Shown here piece by piece: positions 12,790 through 26,500 of a stretch of DNA of 60,000 nt. Origin of the DNA: Acanthaster planci (lineage: Eukaryota > Echinodermata > Asteroidea > Valvatida > Acanthasteridae); the NCBI RefSeq assembly GCF_001949145.1, contig NW_019091452.1:702788-762787 (forward strand), given 5' to 3'. A model generated the notes under the pieces. The model saw only the letters and a program-made list of their open reading frames with translations. It was not told where the DNA came from and made no database searches. The position numbers were made by a program, and so were the translations under genes. Position 1 is the first letter of the stretch. Each line of letters starts with the position of its first letter.

Positions 12790-15700
12790 CCCGGCATGTA
12801 GAGAAGGCGTGATACTAGACGGAAAGACTCCTAGCCGACCCCATACATCGAAATTCAATTTCGGTGACTGCTGATCTAAACAATTCTTAAAGGTTTGAAA
12901 TACTGAACCTCCAAAAAATATATATATTTAAAAAGATATTTTTACAGAAGACTCGTGCCTTGACATCGTTCGACTGTCACACAGTCATTAATGCTGTATA
13001 TATAAACTTATATAAAACGAAAACTGGAAAATCTGGTACCCTGATTAAGTTTGAGGATATGCTGTGATGTATACAAACTTGTTGTTTTTTCATCAATTAC
13101 CTACCGGTACTCCTTTACAGCGTCGGAAATATTTACAAAACCGGCCAATGTCAGGTTATGGAGAGATAAAGCCGGTAAGCAACCTACCTCTGCCCCGTCT
13201 CTGGCTTTATCCGATATGTTAAACCTCCTGATTCTGAAGTCTGTTCGCTCTGTTACTGCCAACAAAAAGCTCGAACTATATCCCACTGTGGATGCAAATT
13301 GTAAAGTATGACCATTTAATTTGAACATTTTTGGTCTAAACGCTGCTAGGAGGCGGAGACTATGCTGGATATTGGAAAACCCTCTACTCTCCCAAATTGT
13401 ATTACTTGTGGCTGGTGTCCAAGGGGGTCAGATTTACCTAGGTAAAGGTGTCTCCCCTGGCCCGGTAAATCTGTCCCCTTACAGGCTGTTGTGTCCCCTC
13501 CAGGTAATTTTGGTCCTCTCTCGTTTTGCCACACAGAATTGGCCATTTTCGTGTTAGATTGATGAATTCAGTCAACTTCTAATACAGTTTGATTTTTTAG
13601 CCTCTCATAAAGTTGTAAAAGTGGGTGGGTAGAGACTTGAAATCAAATGAGCTGTGTTTCTGCAAGAAATTGGGTAAGGGAGCTGTCATGGTATGACTTT
13701 TTTATGCCTAAACTCTGAGGGCGCTCTTTTTGTAGAGCTCACTAGAGCTCACGACTTGTGTGAAGACTCGTCGATATCGCGCCATTTTTTTCTTGCATCG
13801 AGTTTCGAGCTTCCAGATTTAGCGAAAACTTTCATGGCTATACTTTCCAGGTAGGTTGATTTTTGCTTTCAGTCTTGTGCTGTGGCTTTTGGATTCTATG
13901 GTCGCGATTTCTGTTTTGTAATGTGGTTTTTTTTAAGTTACTTGTAGATATTTTATGCCGCTTTTTGCCGAGAGTGCTTGCTTGTGTTAAACTGGGTGTC
14001 AACGTGCATGTAAGATACGTTATGGAGCAATTTGTCGTAGCTGTGTCAGCATCCAATGGTTTCTAGTTTGTATAAATGTCACTTTCCTTAGAGATTTTCA
14101 GAATAATTTCAAGATCGCTCAGAAGCCTAAGCAATCATTTTCATCGTTATTTTGCAGCGAAAAAAGGCTAGCGCATAGCGCACAATTGTTTGCCCTCACA
14201 GACTAACTAGGTAGTGTCATTCTAAGCGCAGGTGGACCCGGAGAGTGATATATTTTGGGGGTTCTTTGTTGTCCGTCAGCCGCTGTGGTCTCTTTCAAGT
14301 CGCTATTGCAACGTATCACAGACTGTGTCATATGTGTTTGAATGGTTCGTAGTAATTCGATAACGTGTTTGTTAGGAAGATTGTGTTCTTCTTAAACAGA
14401 GATATTGTTCATTGAAGTGTTTGCTTTTTTAGTCTGTGTCCAGGGTGCAGCAGGACCCAGAAGTGCCCCCATTTATTGTTTTTGAGTCATTTCGCATAGT
14501 TGCTTCGCTATAGTGGAATTTGGATGTGAACGTATTCTGCTAGATTTAGATTACGAGTTAAAATCATTTGTTCTTGTTGATCCCTATACTGATTTAACCA
14601 CAGTTGTTGAATTGATCCAATCACAGACATCCCTATCGCTCATTAAAAATCAAAGGAGAAGGCACGACATTTAAATGCCTGAGTAAACCTGGTATCAGAG
14701 CAACGTGTAGAGTTGCCGATTAACAGCAGAAGCACTCTGTGTTCTGCGGACTCCTTGCATGCGTATACTATTCTCAGTCTTGCGACGCGGAGTGGTATAG
14801 CCCTGAGGAAGGAAAACGACCGTGCGAATCTCTATACTGGCACCATACCATCTCGCCGCGCTGCATGCAGTCCGCTTACAATGTCGAAAGTAGTTCCAGT
14901 TAATAGCGTCCGCGTACGCTTCAAGCCACAGCCTCTAGCCCCTAAAGACAGTAACTTCAGACAATCCAACTTGTGCGCGCCCGACTCGGTCGCCATGGAT
15001 ACTGCGCTCAGGATAGCCCCCTCATCCAGTCGCCGTGTTTTAACGTAGCGAGCAGTTGGAATCAGGGTCTGGGTGATAGACTTGTGACATTGCACGGGGA
15101 CACCCTTTGATATAGGACAGGCCATGGCCTGTCCAGGCACCGTCTGTGTAAACAGACTGTGTAAACAGTCCCTTATCACCTCATGACTGAGATATTTATA
15201 CACAGTCCCATGGGACTTGCCCAGAGGCCGGCTTGGGTATACTTTTTCCCAGCCGAGGGTGACTAAACTAGGCTGTTAAGCATGAATAGAGGTACGATTA
15301 GATAGAAAGTGATTGCATTTGGCAGTATTTTTGTTTGATTGATAAATTAGCAAAATGGCCGTCAGCAGGTGACCTAGGGGGCTCTTGTCAGGGTAAAGAT
15401 CCATGCTACACAATGCGTAATACCGTGTGTTTAAGAAAAAGAAAACCAAGACACGGTTAATATGTTTAGGAAATAGACAGCCACTATTTTTAACTAATTA
15501 TGTTCTCTTTCTTATGACACCAAGGAATCCAATTATCAGTCACAGATAACTGGGCGAGAAGCAGTTCAGTCAACCGTGTCAAACTGGCCTTGCATCAGAT
15601 TCACTGCAGCCTAACTCCGACAATTTTTCATACCTAAGAAAGGAAGAAAGACCATGCAGTGTGTCCTTAGCAATTTTTATTTTATTCATTGATTTAACAT

Positions 15701-16930
15701 TTGGCACATGTGCCTGTCTCGACGTAACCCCATTGTCATTTGACATTCCATTCGTTCTTTTCAATACAAGATTCAGCTCTGGTTCTTATCGCTCTCACTA
15801 CATTCCTTATTACGTCTCTCTGTCATCGTAAAGTCTCAACTTCTAGGAAAGAAACACCGCAAACAGCGAGACAATTTTCTCCCCATGGAGGCATGGCCAC
15901 AGGTGTTAGATTATTGCATTTTATGGTTAAGCCTGAAGTTCTTCAGTAATCTCGGATGTGTTAATAAGCAGAAGGTTTCCCAAATTCGTTGGCAGAGTAC
16001 GTAATTACCCATGGACACTTCAGTCGATTCCCACATTTCTGAATATCTGCATTAAATCAAGCACTGTTCTTGTTTACCAAGGTCCGTGTGCAAATTCAAA
16101 CAATAGATTAACTTTTGGCTCATTTGAGGCGATCTTTTTTACCAGCCACTACTATTGTTGTTTAAACAGAGCTAAATACCATAAACGGCAACTATTAAGT
16201 TTCCTTGCACTTTGGAGTCATAAGATGATAAATCAGATTCGTTATGCATAACCTCAACTTAGCGTTTGTTGAAAGAACGGAGTTTTAAAGGTAGGTCTTG
16301 GTGCTCTTGCACTTTCATACAGTTTGATAAGCTAGAGGAAGTGTGAAAATTGAACCTAATTTCTACCCATCAAAATAATCATTAACCGAGAGATTTGATT
16401 TATCAACATTTATTATGTGCGATTGTTGACGCTGCCTGTTAATGTTAAGAGTGGGATTCATTGCAAAGTAAGAAGATGCTCATTTTACTGGGAACACATT
16501 CAAGAGACAATTCTAATTGTACAACCGCATGCCCTAACGTGGTATCCATGGTGTCAAGCACTGACCAAACAAACATTCCAAGAGAAAATGGTTTTGCCAA
16601 GATTTTTTTTAAACGACATCCTTCCTTAACTCATGGTCTTACGTCAGCTACAGCAGGACTGTGTGTATTTTGTGCTTTTAATAATTCTCCACAATTACGG
16701 AAGGGCACCCTTATGGGCAATTTAATACAAGTTTGTGGAAACTTTTCATCTGGGAACTCTGACTATTTTTAAAATGAAAAGCAAATTTAGATTGGGTTGT
16801 ATTTCATCCAGTCGAAGTCATAAGTCGTCATGTATCTAAATTCGTAACATCATTGATGTCACGTTGTTGTACCTATCTCGCGTATGTGCTCTCACCACAG
16901 GTACAGATCTCGCTGAACTGTTCAAAACGT
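12790..16930. other. 3' UTR and intergenic DNA, no gene recognised
   Basis: AT-rich sequence with scattered short open frames. Overlapping frames at 14713-15048 (+) and 14832-15203 (-) lie in a GC-richer patch, but neither has a known domain. A tggtatcagagc string at about 14690 resembles an LTR-element primer site but has no flanking LTRs that I can see. Confidence 0.45.
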
Positions 16931-17575
16931 AGGTCGGGGACCAAACCACAAAGTAGCGACGACGCCAGACTATGCATACGACGCTCGTTCGTACAACGAT
17001 GACGTAATTTTTTGACTATTTTTAGATCACGGTTTGCAGATAACATCGATATCTTTATCAGCCAATAATTTAGAAAAAATTCCTCTGATCGATCAACTTT
17101 AAAGGAAACATGCTACCCAAGATCTAAATGAAAGTTTCCTTTCATTTGGTATCCATAAAAGCGGATGGAGGACATTTTTCGGTCAAATGTTGTACTGGAA
17201 GTGTCAAATTCGGTGGGCAGGCGAGTCAAACTCTGCCAATGAAAACGTTTACCCGACAAAAATGAAACTTTGCCGAAGTTTACTTTATGCATGAAAATGT
17301 TGCCGTTATAAATGTCCATTGATTCATCGTGGCAGATTTATCGTGGCAATTTTCCAAAATTGCGATCGACAACAATTTTGTCATAGACTCCAACGGTAGC
17401 GGCAAAGGTGGCCGTGTTGGCTACCGGCATTTCAAATCTCGTTATTTTCCCACAATCACACGGGAAAAGTACATCATTATCACTTGACCTGATGAAAATG
17501 ACGTCATTGCCGCTTGAACTAGCGACATAAGCAGAAACTAGGGACGTCACTAGATTGTGGTTTGGTCCCCGACCT
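16931..17575. mobile_element. 645-bp element with terminal inverted repeats
   Basis: The left end begins aggtcggggaccaaaccaca (16931) and the right end (17552-17575) is its reverse complement. About 21 nt are perfect and similarity extends to about 34 nt with mismatches. Two minus-strand open frames (17113-17319 and 17338-17628) lie inside or across the right end, without recognised domains. No clear target duplication, so the superfamily is open. Probably a non-autonomous DNA transposon. Confidence 0.7.
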
Positions 17576-18161
17576 GACTTGGACCTGGACCCGACCTGGA
17601 TTGGATTTGAAAAGTTTATCGTCCCCATTCAAAAATTTTACAATGGACTTTCTCAGCATGGTCACCATTGTTTTCACAAACAACTAAATATTACATCTCA
17701 ACAATTTATACATTATACATGTAATGGAACTTCACAATAAAATGTCTTTTTCGAACAACCACAATCAATTAAAAAAATGGAAATGGCATTTAGTAGTGAA
17801 ATCTGTTTCAAACGGTAGGTAATGAATCTATTGAAATCTGCTCATTTGAATATTTTGTTTCAATATGGCCGTTAGATTATGCCCCAATCATCAAATTATC
17901 TGTGTTACTGATATTTTATTTAATCACCGTACTATTGAAGAGATGAATTGAATCCAGTACAAACGACTGTCTACAACCAGTTTTGTTGCTGCGAAACACA
18001 AAGGCGCACCCAGAATCCGTTAAAACAATAATTAGCGATAAAGGAACACTCGTTGATAGTTTCCAAGACAATTTCAACATCCAAAGTACTATTTATAGCG
18101 TCTTTGAAAGAAACGTGACGTATGCCACGCCATAAGCGTAGAACGTAACAGATAATCTGCC
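17576..18161. other. AT-rich spacer
   Basis: No gene, RNA or clear repeat seen here. Confidence 0.4.
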
Positions 18162-18246
18162 ATCGCGAGAGGGCGCTACCGCGACGATTGGCCTCTGCGT
18201 CGAATCGTTGTCGATGACAGTGTGGACATTTCCGCCCTCTCGCGAT
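18162..18246. repeat. 85-bp palindromic element
   Basis: A perfect 14-nt inverted repeat (atcgcgagagggcg at 18162-18175, its complement at 18233-18246) encloses 57 nt that are also GC-rich, within AT-rich DNA. It looks like a tiny MITE. Confidence 0.6.
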
Positions 18247-20500
18247 AGCCAGTCAACGCACAAGTTAACAAGTTTCAGTAGGTTTGGTTTCTTTAAAGGT
18301 TTTCACAGTGTTTGGAAACTGGCTGCATGTTGTTTCGTATTTCTATACATGACATTAAGATGATAACTGTGATGTTCTTAAGATTAGATTCTTAACTGTG
18401 AGGTTCTTCATAATCTTCTGAATGTGTAGGCAAGCTACAGTAGATGGAAAAAAAAAAGAAATAAAACAGAAACCATTTCGATAAACTGTGCTTAGTCAAA
18501 TTGTTCGTGATTGATTTTTACAACCTTTCCGATGGGGTAGTTTCGTTATTTTCTTCACCTGAATTAATCTTGTTCAATCCATATATTTTCATTTCATGAA
18601 ATTTGAAATTTTTGAATTTTTTTCAGTCGAAGATTATTTCAACACTTCACAAGAATCCAAAGGAATCATTTCTGACAAATGCTAAAATCCCACATGTATA
18701 TACCCGGGAAGTATTATTATGAACACATATTTAGCATTTTCTTCTGAGGACAGCTTCAACGGAATTCGCCAGCAATGCACTTTTTTGTAGAATTCTTCTT
18801 TTGGACTAAAGATGCAACATCTTTATGTTGGAAAATCAGCGTAAATTGAGCCCTCAGTCTGTGAATTGTACAAGTTCCTCGTAGGCTGGGGAAGGCTGTA
18901 GTAAGTAACTTCGATTACTGTAATACGGAAATCCTAAACCAATTCAATGTATGTACAAGTATGAATCCTGGTCATCGTAAGTCGAACCTGTTTATGACAC
19001 AAAACCGTCAAAATGTTTTTTTTTTCTTGGTTGATGAGTAGTCTTAGGGTCTTTAATTAAGGCCCTTTTGCCTGTCATAAATGTCAAAATCATGTCAGAT
19101 GTAGTTAACCCCAATAAAGCCCCTGGCTAACAAAAATTTCCCCATCAGTTAAAGGCAGTGGCATGTCAGCAGATTTTAGTAATTTTCAGTTTCAGTACGA
19201 AATTGGGAACTTTGTTTGGTCTATTAAAAAAGAGAATCCTGATTGCCAGTGTAAAGGTTTATTTTAAGGAAAATATCAATTGAAAACAGGTGACATCATT
19301 TGAAAAAAATATCCGCATTTCCTCCTTTTTTACTCATTTCATATCAGTGGAGTATATATTAGGACGAATAAAAACCGGAAATACTGATTAAACTATTAAC
19401 TGGTTTAAAGGTTTAAGCTTACCATGTTTGTTAGTGCTTTGTATATTCTTGCTTACCTCTGCCAGAACAAGTTCAGTTCAGAATCAGTCCAACGGTTTCC
19501 CTTGACTGCAAACATAACAGCTTCCATGGAGCAAGCGTTCGTCAGTGATCAAAACATGGACGTGTGTCTGAACTCAGTTAAGAATACCATCATTTCCAGT
19601 ACAAACTGAAGAGTGTAATCCAAGGACCCTCCCATTTATTTTTTCATTTTGTTCCATCTCCACGGTATTGCCACTCGCCGTCCTGCCATAAATTTTAGGA
19701 CAAAAAATACAAATAAAAATTGCTAATTTCCCCTTTATTTGATGTTTTTATTTCATACTTGTTGATGCCTCTTTTTCCAAATTCTTGACATTTTTCCATG
19801 GTGCAACAAAACAACACACATTATGATGTTAGATCTTGTGGTTTTCATTTTACTTTCTTCTGAATGTTCCAAAATTGTTTTCCCTTTCCTTCTTCTCTTT
19901 TGCATATCCGCAGACTACCAGGAGACTTGTGGTTTTGTTACCAGTTTTGGTTATCGCAGGCACTGGTGACCATTTCCCGTGCCTTTTAGCAGACTTTTGT
20001 GTTATGGATATTTTGGTCGACTTTTTTTTTTATTTCTGCACCATTTTTGCTATTATAGAGGGTGCGTAAAGCTACCATGGTGTATGCCAGTGCTCCTATT
20101 CCACGGGTATGCACAAAATGAGGTTTCCCAATAGCTCAAAAGAGCTGCCTTCAAGGATAGCTTGTACGCAGAGCCTCTATGGAAAAATTAAGTAACATTG
20201 GATGAATCGTATGGATGATTGGTATCTGTACCTAATGCCACATATAATAGTTAAGTTATATAACTGACATTTTTCCGATATCGCCTCACTGCATTTCTTT
20301 CTGGATGTTGAGCCTTTATTGGCTTTTAGGATTCCTCTGTGGGGTCATTTTGACACATTTTTTGTACAGAAATCAAACATACCTTTTCACACAGCGTGAG
20401 TTTTCCGAGACAGGTGAGCCAAAAATGTATACTTTCCACTGCAGTATGTACTCAATGCACGCGTGCGGGCACGTATGAAACCATTACACTTCAAATGGCA
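18247..20500. other. AT-rich intergenic DNA
   Basis: Nothing recognised. Small open frames (19424-19609, 19836-20069) have composition typical of chance in AT-rich DNA. Confidence 0.4.
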
Positions 20501-23500
20501 GTAATAAAAAAATATATACATTTGATTTACTTCAAATTAAAATTTCAGTGATAAGGAATGGTTGTACACGCATGTCAGGTGTCATAAATATTGGGTATGG
20601 CACAGCCGAGCTCGGGGGCAAACTCCCTCCAAGTTGTTAGATCGGCCAAAAACCCCAGCTCTTTTTGGTTAAGCAATTATATACCAAAAAATGACAAGAG
20701 AAGCAGATGATTGTGTGTGAGACTTTACTTAGAGAAGAGAAAGCGAGCAGTCAAAGCTACATGCAACTGACAGGAGAAACTTCACCTCCGCTCTCAACTC
20801 TCCCCCGTGAGGATCCTTAATCCCAGCTCAGAAATTTCAAAAAATATGAGCGAAACTAATGCCGTAAGAGGTCACAATTCAATGACATTTCCTTAATATG
20901 ACAACAGATATTTTGTGGATGTAAAATGTTTCATCGAGAAAATCTATGCACAGCTGAGTAAATGCCCATGACAAGACAGATCAATTCAACACTGGTAATT
21001 ACTAAAACTCATTTGATACAAACCCTGAAAAGTAATTCACAGTGTACGTAACCTAAGATTAGAAAAAGTAACATGATAAGGAGGAAAAGCAAGACAATGG
21101 TCGTATTCTATAATGGTATTACTCATAATAAAACATACATGTATTTCATATTGAGAATCATTCACGAAAACAAATCAACTGAAGCAAGGTGAAATAAAGT
21201 GAAGGACCCCTTAAATAAAAAAGGCAGCTGCAGAGTTATTAGTCAGAGTGAAGCAAAACCCAGAACGACCTATGGACATTGAGAACAAGTTCTGGCTTGA
21301 TTTCTTACAAATGTTTAATTCTCTGGAAATCTTGAGAAGTTACGCGCACCATATTATACGTCAAAATTTTGCAATAGTTTTAGTATTCCAAAAGGGAAAA
21401 GTAAACCCTCAAAAGACAGACTGATCAAATGAGTGCGAAAAATGAGGAAAGAAGAAATAGGCCAACCTTTACATTTGAGCCTGGCTAGGACAAACAATAG
21501 TGAACTTATTTCTCACTTTCTGGTTTAACAAGAAGTCAGAGTTTACATCCTGCCATTGTCCTGTTTCGAAGGAAATCACAAGAGGACGTCCCTGGAAAAG
21601 GATAAACATCAAGCATCACCAGTTTCAAATAACAAAAGAGAGACCTGGAACATTTGAGCTGTGGAAAAAATGGTTAATTCCCGTTTTTTTTTTCAATCGC
21701 TGAAACAGATGATGAAAGCTTTTATTAAGGTAATAGTCTGTTTGTACACCTTGCTAGTTGCAGGGTTTGCTTCGGGAAATGTTTTGTTGAATTTCTTTAT
21801 CCGTCGTTGTTTGAAACATTAGGTCTTTTGCTACTTTGCCTTGGCAAGGTGTGCATGGGTTCATTGGCACCTTGCCAGGAAAGGGTGTGCAGCTTTAGAG
21901 GAACAAAGGTGAACACTTACATTCGACTCTATCCACCGTGTAGGTTACACACACGAATACAGCCCAAATGTTGCACCAAAATCTCGACAATAATCAGGCT
22001 TAAGTTAGTGTTGTTTTATCAACACTGACAATAACGTCAATTAAATCGAGAAAAGAATATGATCTCGTTTGAATGTTAATTCACCCACCACATCGATTTT
22101 AAAAGGATGTCTTCAGTGTACTTTAAAAAAATATGTAAAAATATCAGTTTTATGTGAGAACAAGATATGAACAAACCAGTAAAAATGTCAGTGCCTAGTC
22201 TGACATTGAGTCCGAAATGAATTATTGCTCCAGTTTGATTAGCCAATATACTTTGGATGTGCCTGGATAAAAGGTCGAGAAGCACTCCATTGTTATTTGC
22301 TGCTGTGCATCTGAATACACAATGTAACTGGCCATTCATCTTTTTTACATAATTTTTTGTAACGTCATGGAAAAGGCATTCTGTGATTGATTTTTGGTGG
22401 ATTTTTTGTATTTGATTTTGAAAAGTTCCTACAACATGAAGAGCCTTACCTTTACATCTACCGCCCAGTATATAACACTTCCAACATATTTGGACGGTTG
22501 TCAGTGGGTTGAACCTTCCATGGGGGATTTCTTTTTTACTTAGAATCTTTCATCCCTTACAGTTGAATTAATAAAAACAAGTTGCCCGTATTTCTTCCTC
22601 CCTTTCAATTTCCACAGCTGGGCATGTTAGTCCTTGTACAATTTCCCTTCCTCAACCAATTTCTTGTTCAAATTTACACCACTGGACACAATGCATTTTT
22701 GGGGTTTGCCTTGCAAAAATTAGATTAGAGTATGAAAGTATCACAGTATTACCTCACCGAACCCTTCACTCCCCTTGAGTGGGTTACAATTTACAGAGAT
22801 ATTGTAATATAATAACACATTTACAGTAAGGTCCCTCCGGACGTCATAATATTTATGTGACTCATAAATGAATACCAGTGTCAGAGGTTCAACATAAAAC
22901 ATTTTTCAGCTGAAGGCTAGGTTACCAAAACTCATACTTGTACTCAAAATTGTGCAAACTGGATCTCTTCTTGTGTGAGGAGGTTGGTATTTATGCGCTT
23001 TGCCGATGAATCTTGGAAGTTGGCAGTTGTTCTGTTGTCCCAGATGATGTCTCCTGGGTTTATCTGCCACTCATGATATGTATACAATTAATAACACTTG
23101 CGAACAGTGAGAGAAAGAAACCCTTACAAGACTTTCAGGAGAAGGCTGGGCGGGATGGGGGGAAAGTAGTGTGGACAAGTGAAGAACACAGGCAAGCTTA
23201 AACGTCTCGGTGTGAACAGGAAAATAAAAATCTTGTACTTTGGCACTCTCCGGTTAAGCAGTCTGACTTTACTTCCTGCTCCGTGTCCTTTGGCAAGGAA
23301 ATCAAACAAACACGTCCCTAGAACGGGAGGTCCAGTCAACATTACTAGTTTCATAACAATATGGAGACCTACTAAATTGAATGCTCTCGAAAAATAGGTT
23401 AATGCCAGGGTAGCGATTTTGTCGGCTGCAGAGACAGGCTACAGACAGAATCAGAGAATGTTTGGTTGATTGGCCCACTGGTCGCCATATCGGCTGGAGC

Positions 23501-26500
23501 CAACGTAACACTGAATTGCGTTATTAGTCCGTTAAAACATTCTGCATTTTGCCACTCTGCAAAGGCAAGAGGTTAATATTTTAGTTGCCTCATGTCAAGG
23601 AAAGAGGTGTAGTTTCATAGGAACAAGCATGACATACAGCTCTATCAACGGTGTAGGTACCATACCTATGTTGATAAACACAGCCCTAATATTTCACGTT
23701 GGAGAATAGGTTAATAGATTTTGTCTAAAATCTGGACAATAATTTTGGTGTGTTAGTGTTGTTTCTAAGAGGTAACAACTATGAGCACTGGTAACGACGT
23801 CAATCGGTAAGGAGAGCATTAATCTCTCGTTGAAGGTTGAACCATTCTCTAAATCTGTCTTAGAGCGTTTTGATTATAATTTTTTGTAGGTATTTCACAA
23901 AAAAATGTCTTACTTAATTTTACATTTGACACGATGAACATTTATCATCACCTGGTCCAGACTCCGCTCACCTGCAAGTTCACAACTGAAGAGGAATGTT
24001 TGAAGAGAGTGATAGAGAGGGAGGCTATTGTTTGGTGGAAAGTAGCAACACTAATTCGGATTCAGAAAGACAAGAACCTTTCAAAAAAAATGTCTGCTTT
24101 CTTTTAGATATGCCCGTTGTTTGATTTCACCATAGTACCTTATTTGCCAGTTGTAAATGCTCGAGTGCAAAACTGGTCATTTTTCTTTTCGGCGAGTGGG
24201 ATAGAGGTTGAGGTAGTGGGGGAAATATTTAAAAAATCTATGAATTACTTTTACGGAAGTCTTACTGGTATTTGGGCTATTTGTAGGCAAATTATTTGCT
24301 ATTTGGACACGTTTTCCATCCTTTGAGCCATGTCACAGCTCTAAACTATTGGCTGCACGGCAAGGGACGTGGAAAGACAGCTAGAGATAACTTATCTAAT
24401 AAGCACTGGCTTGACGGAAGATTGTTGCATTTAACAGAATTAAAATTTTGTATTGAAATCAAGCCGTAGTTCCGCTGCTGGCAAATGAAATAGCCTTTTT
24501 TCTGTTAATGATGGACCGGTAAACTTTTCTATCACATCATTACAGCATCAGAAATACAGCCGAAAAATATCGAAACCGTATTAAATTAACAGACGTAGTT
24601 ACATTAGTAGTTTGTAAATGTATCCACATGCAAGTAGGCCAGGTGGCATTTTTGCAATCCATGGGGGGTATACTTTATATAGTTACAGGATTACACTACT
24701 ACTTCACTGCAGTTAGAATAAAAAGGAATCTGTTTCACGAAAATAACTTAATGATTGTATATTTACAATGCAGTCCCTCAGGTTGTAAAAACAACACAAT
24801 TGATCTAAAAATAAATACCAGTGTTACACGTTCCAAAGTAGCCAGCATGCCAAAATAATTTTTAAGCTGAAAGCTTAGATATTAAAACTGTTCACTGGTA
24901 TTTGCCATTGAAGAAGCTTTGCAAAGTTGACCTGCAGTTGTGAGGGGAGGATCACGTCCATGCTTGGTTTATAAATTTTAGTGTACGATTGCCAATAATG
25001 CGTTTAGAGACACAAGTGAGAATCGTTTCGATTATTTTACTCAGTGTACGTGTAAGACTCGAAAGTCATATACAGGGGAGCAGCGTTCTCTCGCATCGCC
25101 TCATGCAAGCAGGCTCACAGCAAAGAAGGTCACCGAAGCCTGCTACTTTCATTTTTAGGATAGTTAACGGTATTTTGTTTGCTTTAGGCTTGCTTGCTAT
25201 CAACCTGGTAAATGCAGTTTACATCATGTTTGACAGTAGAATTAAGGTATTCAATGTTACTGTATATTGCCTGTGTGACTGGGCGTTCTGTTTTCACAAT
25301 GATGGTGTGAAATCATAGACTTATTTCCACACGGGGAGAAGGGGTCTGTTGACATCGTTCAAACTTTATGATCACAACCAGGAACGCTGTAATGTTATGT
25401 TACTGTGTGACAGTTCGAGGTTTTTTTTAAATTTCTGGAATTCTCCTCGGGTTTTGTATCAATCACGTGAAGTATTTCTTTATAGTTTTGTACGTAAAGG
25501 TATCAAACATAAATCCTCAAAAGACTGTCAGAGGGGGGCTGGATAAGATGAAAAATGTGTAGGAAGGACAGAGAAAGAAAACAGGCCCGCTTAAATGTTT
25601 GAAACTTATGATAAAAAACTATGAACTTTATACCCATTGGCACTTTCTGGTGAAACAATCAGTCCGCATCTTCCTCAGTGTCCTGTTTTGAAGGAAATTA
25701 AACAAACACGTCCCTAGAACAGGAGATGTATTTTGGGTCAGCGGTTTCATATAACAATACAGAGACCTGGTAAATTTACAGCTGTGGAAAATCAGTAAGT
25801 GCGAGGGTAGGGATGTTTGGGCTGCAGAGATGGGTGGAGGACAATAATCAATGGCGTTTTTGCCAAGCTGGCCGCCATATTGGCTATAATCGATATTTTG
25901 TTGGATTATATTATTTATCCATGGAAAGGTCATGCCTTTAACTTGACAAGGCGAGAGGTTGAAGGTTTTTAGTTGAAACTTGTCAAGATAAGGTGTGGAA
26001 ATTTAAAGGAACAGGTGCATGACGTTTGGTTCTTTACATTTCTACTGCGTAAGCCCTGCACTTTTATTTGTTGAATGTTTTGCATACAGGTTCAATTCAA
26101 GGCGTTTCGACATTCATAGTCCTTGTGAAATTAAGTGCATTAATAATCTCAGCATTTGTGCATATGATAAATGCCGGTTATAAGTTTATTTCAGACAAAG
26201 CTTTACAGTAATACATAACTAGTGTGGATTTTGTACAGATTCTCCAAGTAACCGTTTGGTGTAAAAATGCACGCTTAAGTCAGCATGGGCGTAAATCCCG
26301 AGAGTGGGGGTATATATCCCTTTCCCCACATTTTGAGGCGGGGATGTGAGCTATTGAGTCCCCCAGCCCACTTTTTGTGATGGGCAAAAAGATTTGAGCT
26401 GAAGAATTTTTAGGATTTCCCAACAAATGACATGTTTTCAATATCACTAAAAAGGGGAAACAATTTTATTAAGCTATAAATATGCCATTATTATGTAAGA

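Noticed and set aside
14690-15203. tggtatcagagc primer-site-like string followed by overlapping open frames
   Set aside because: The string matches a plant-type initiator-Met primer site, but no LTR pair or pol motif is present and neither frame looks like gag.
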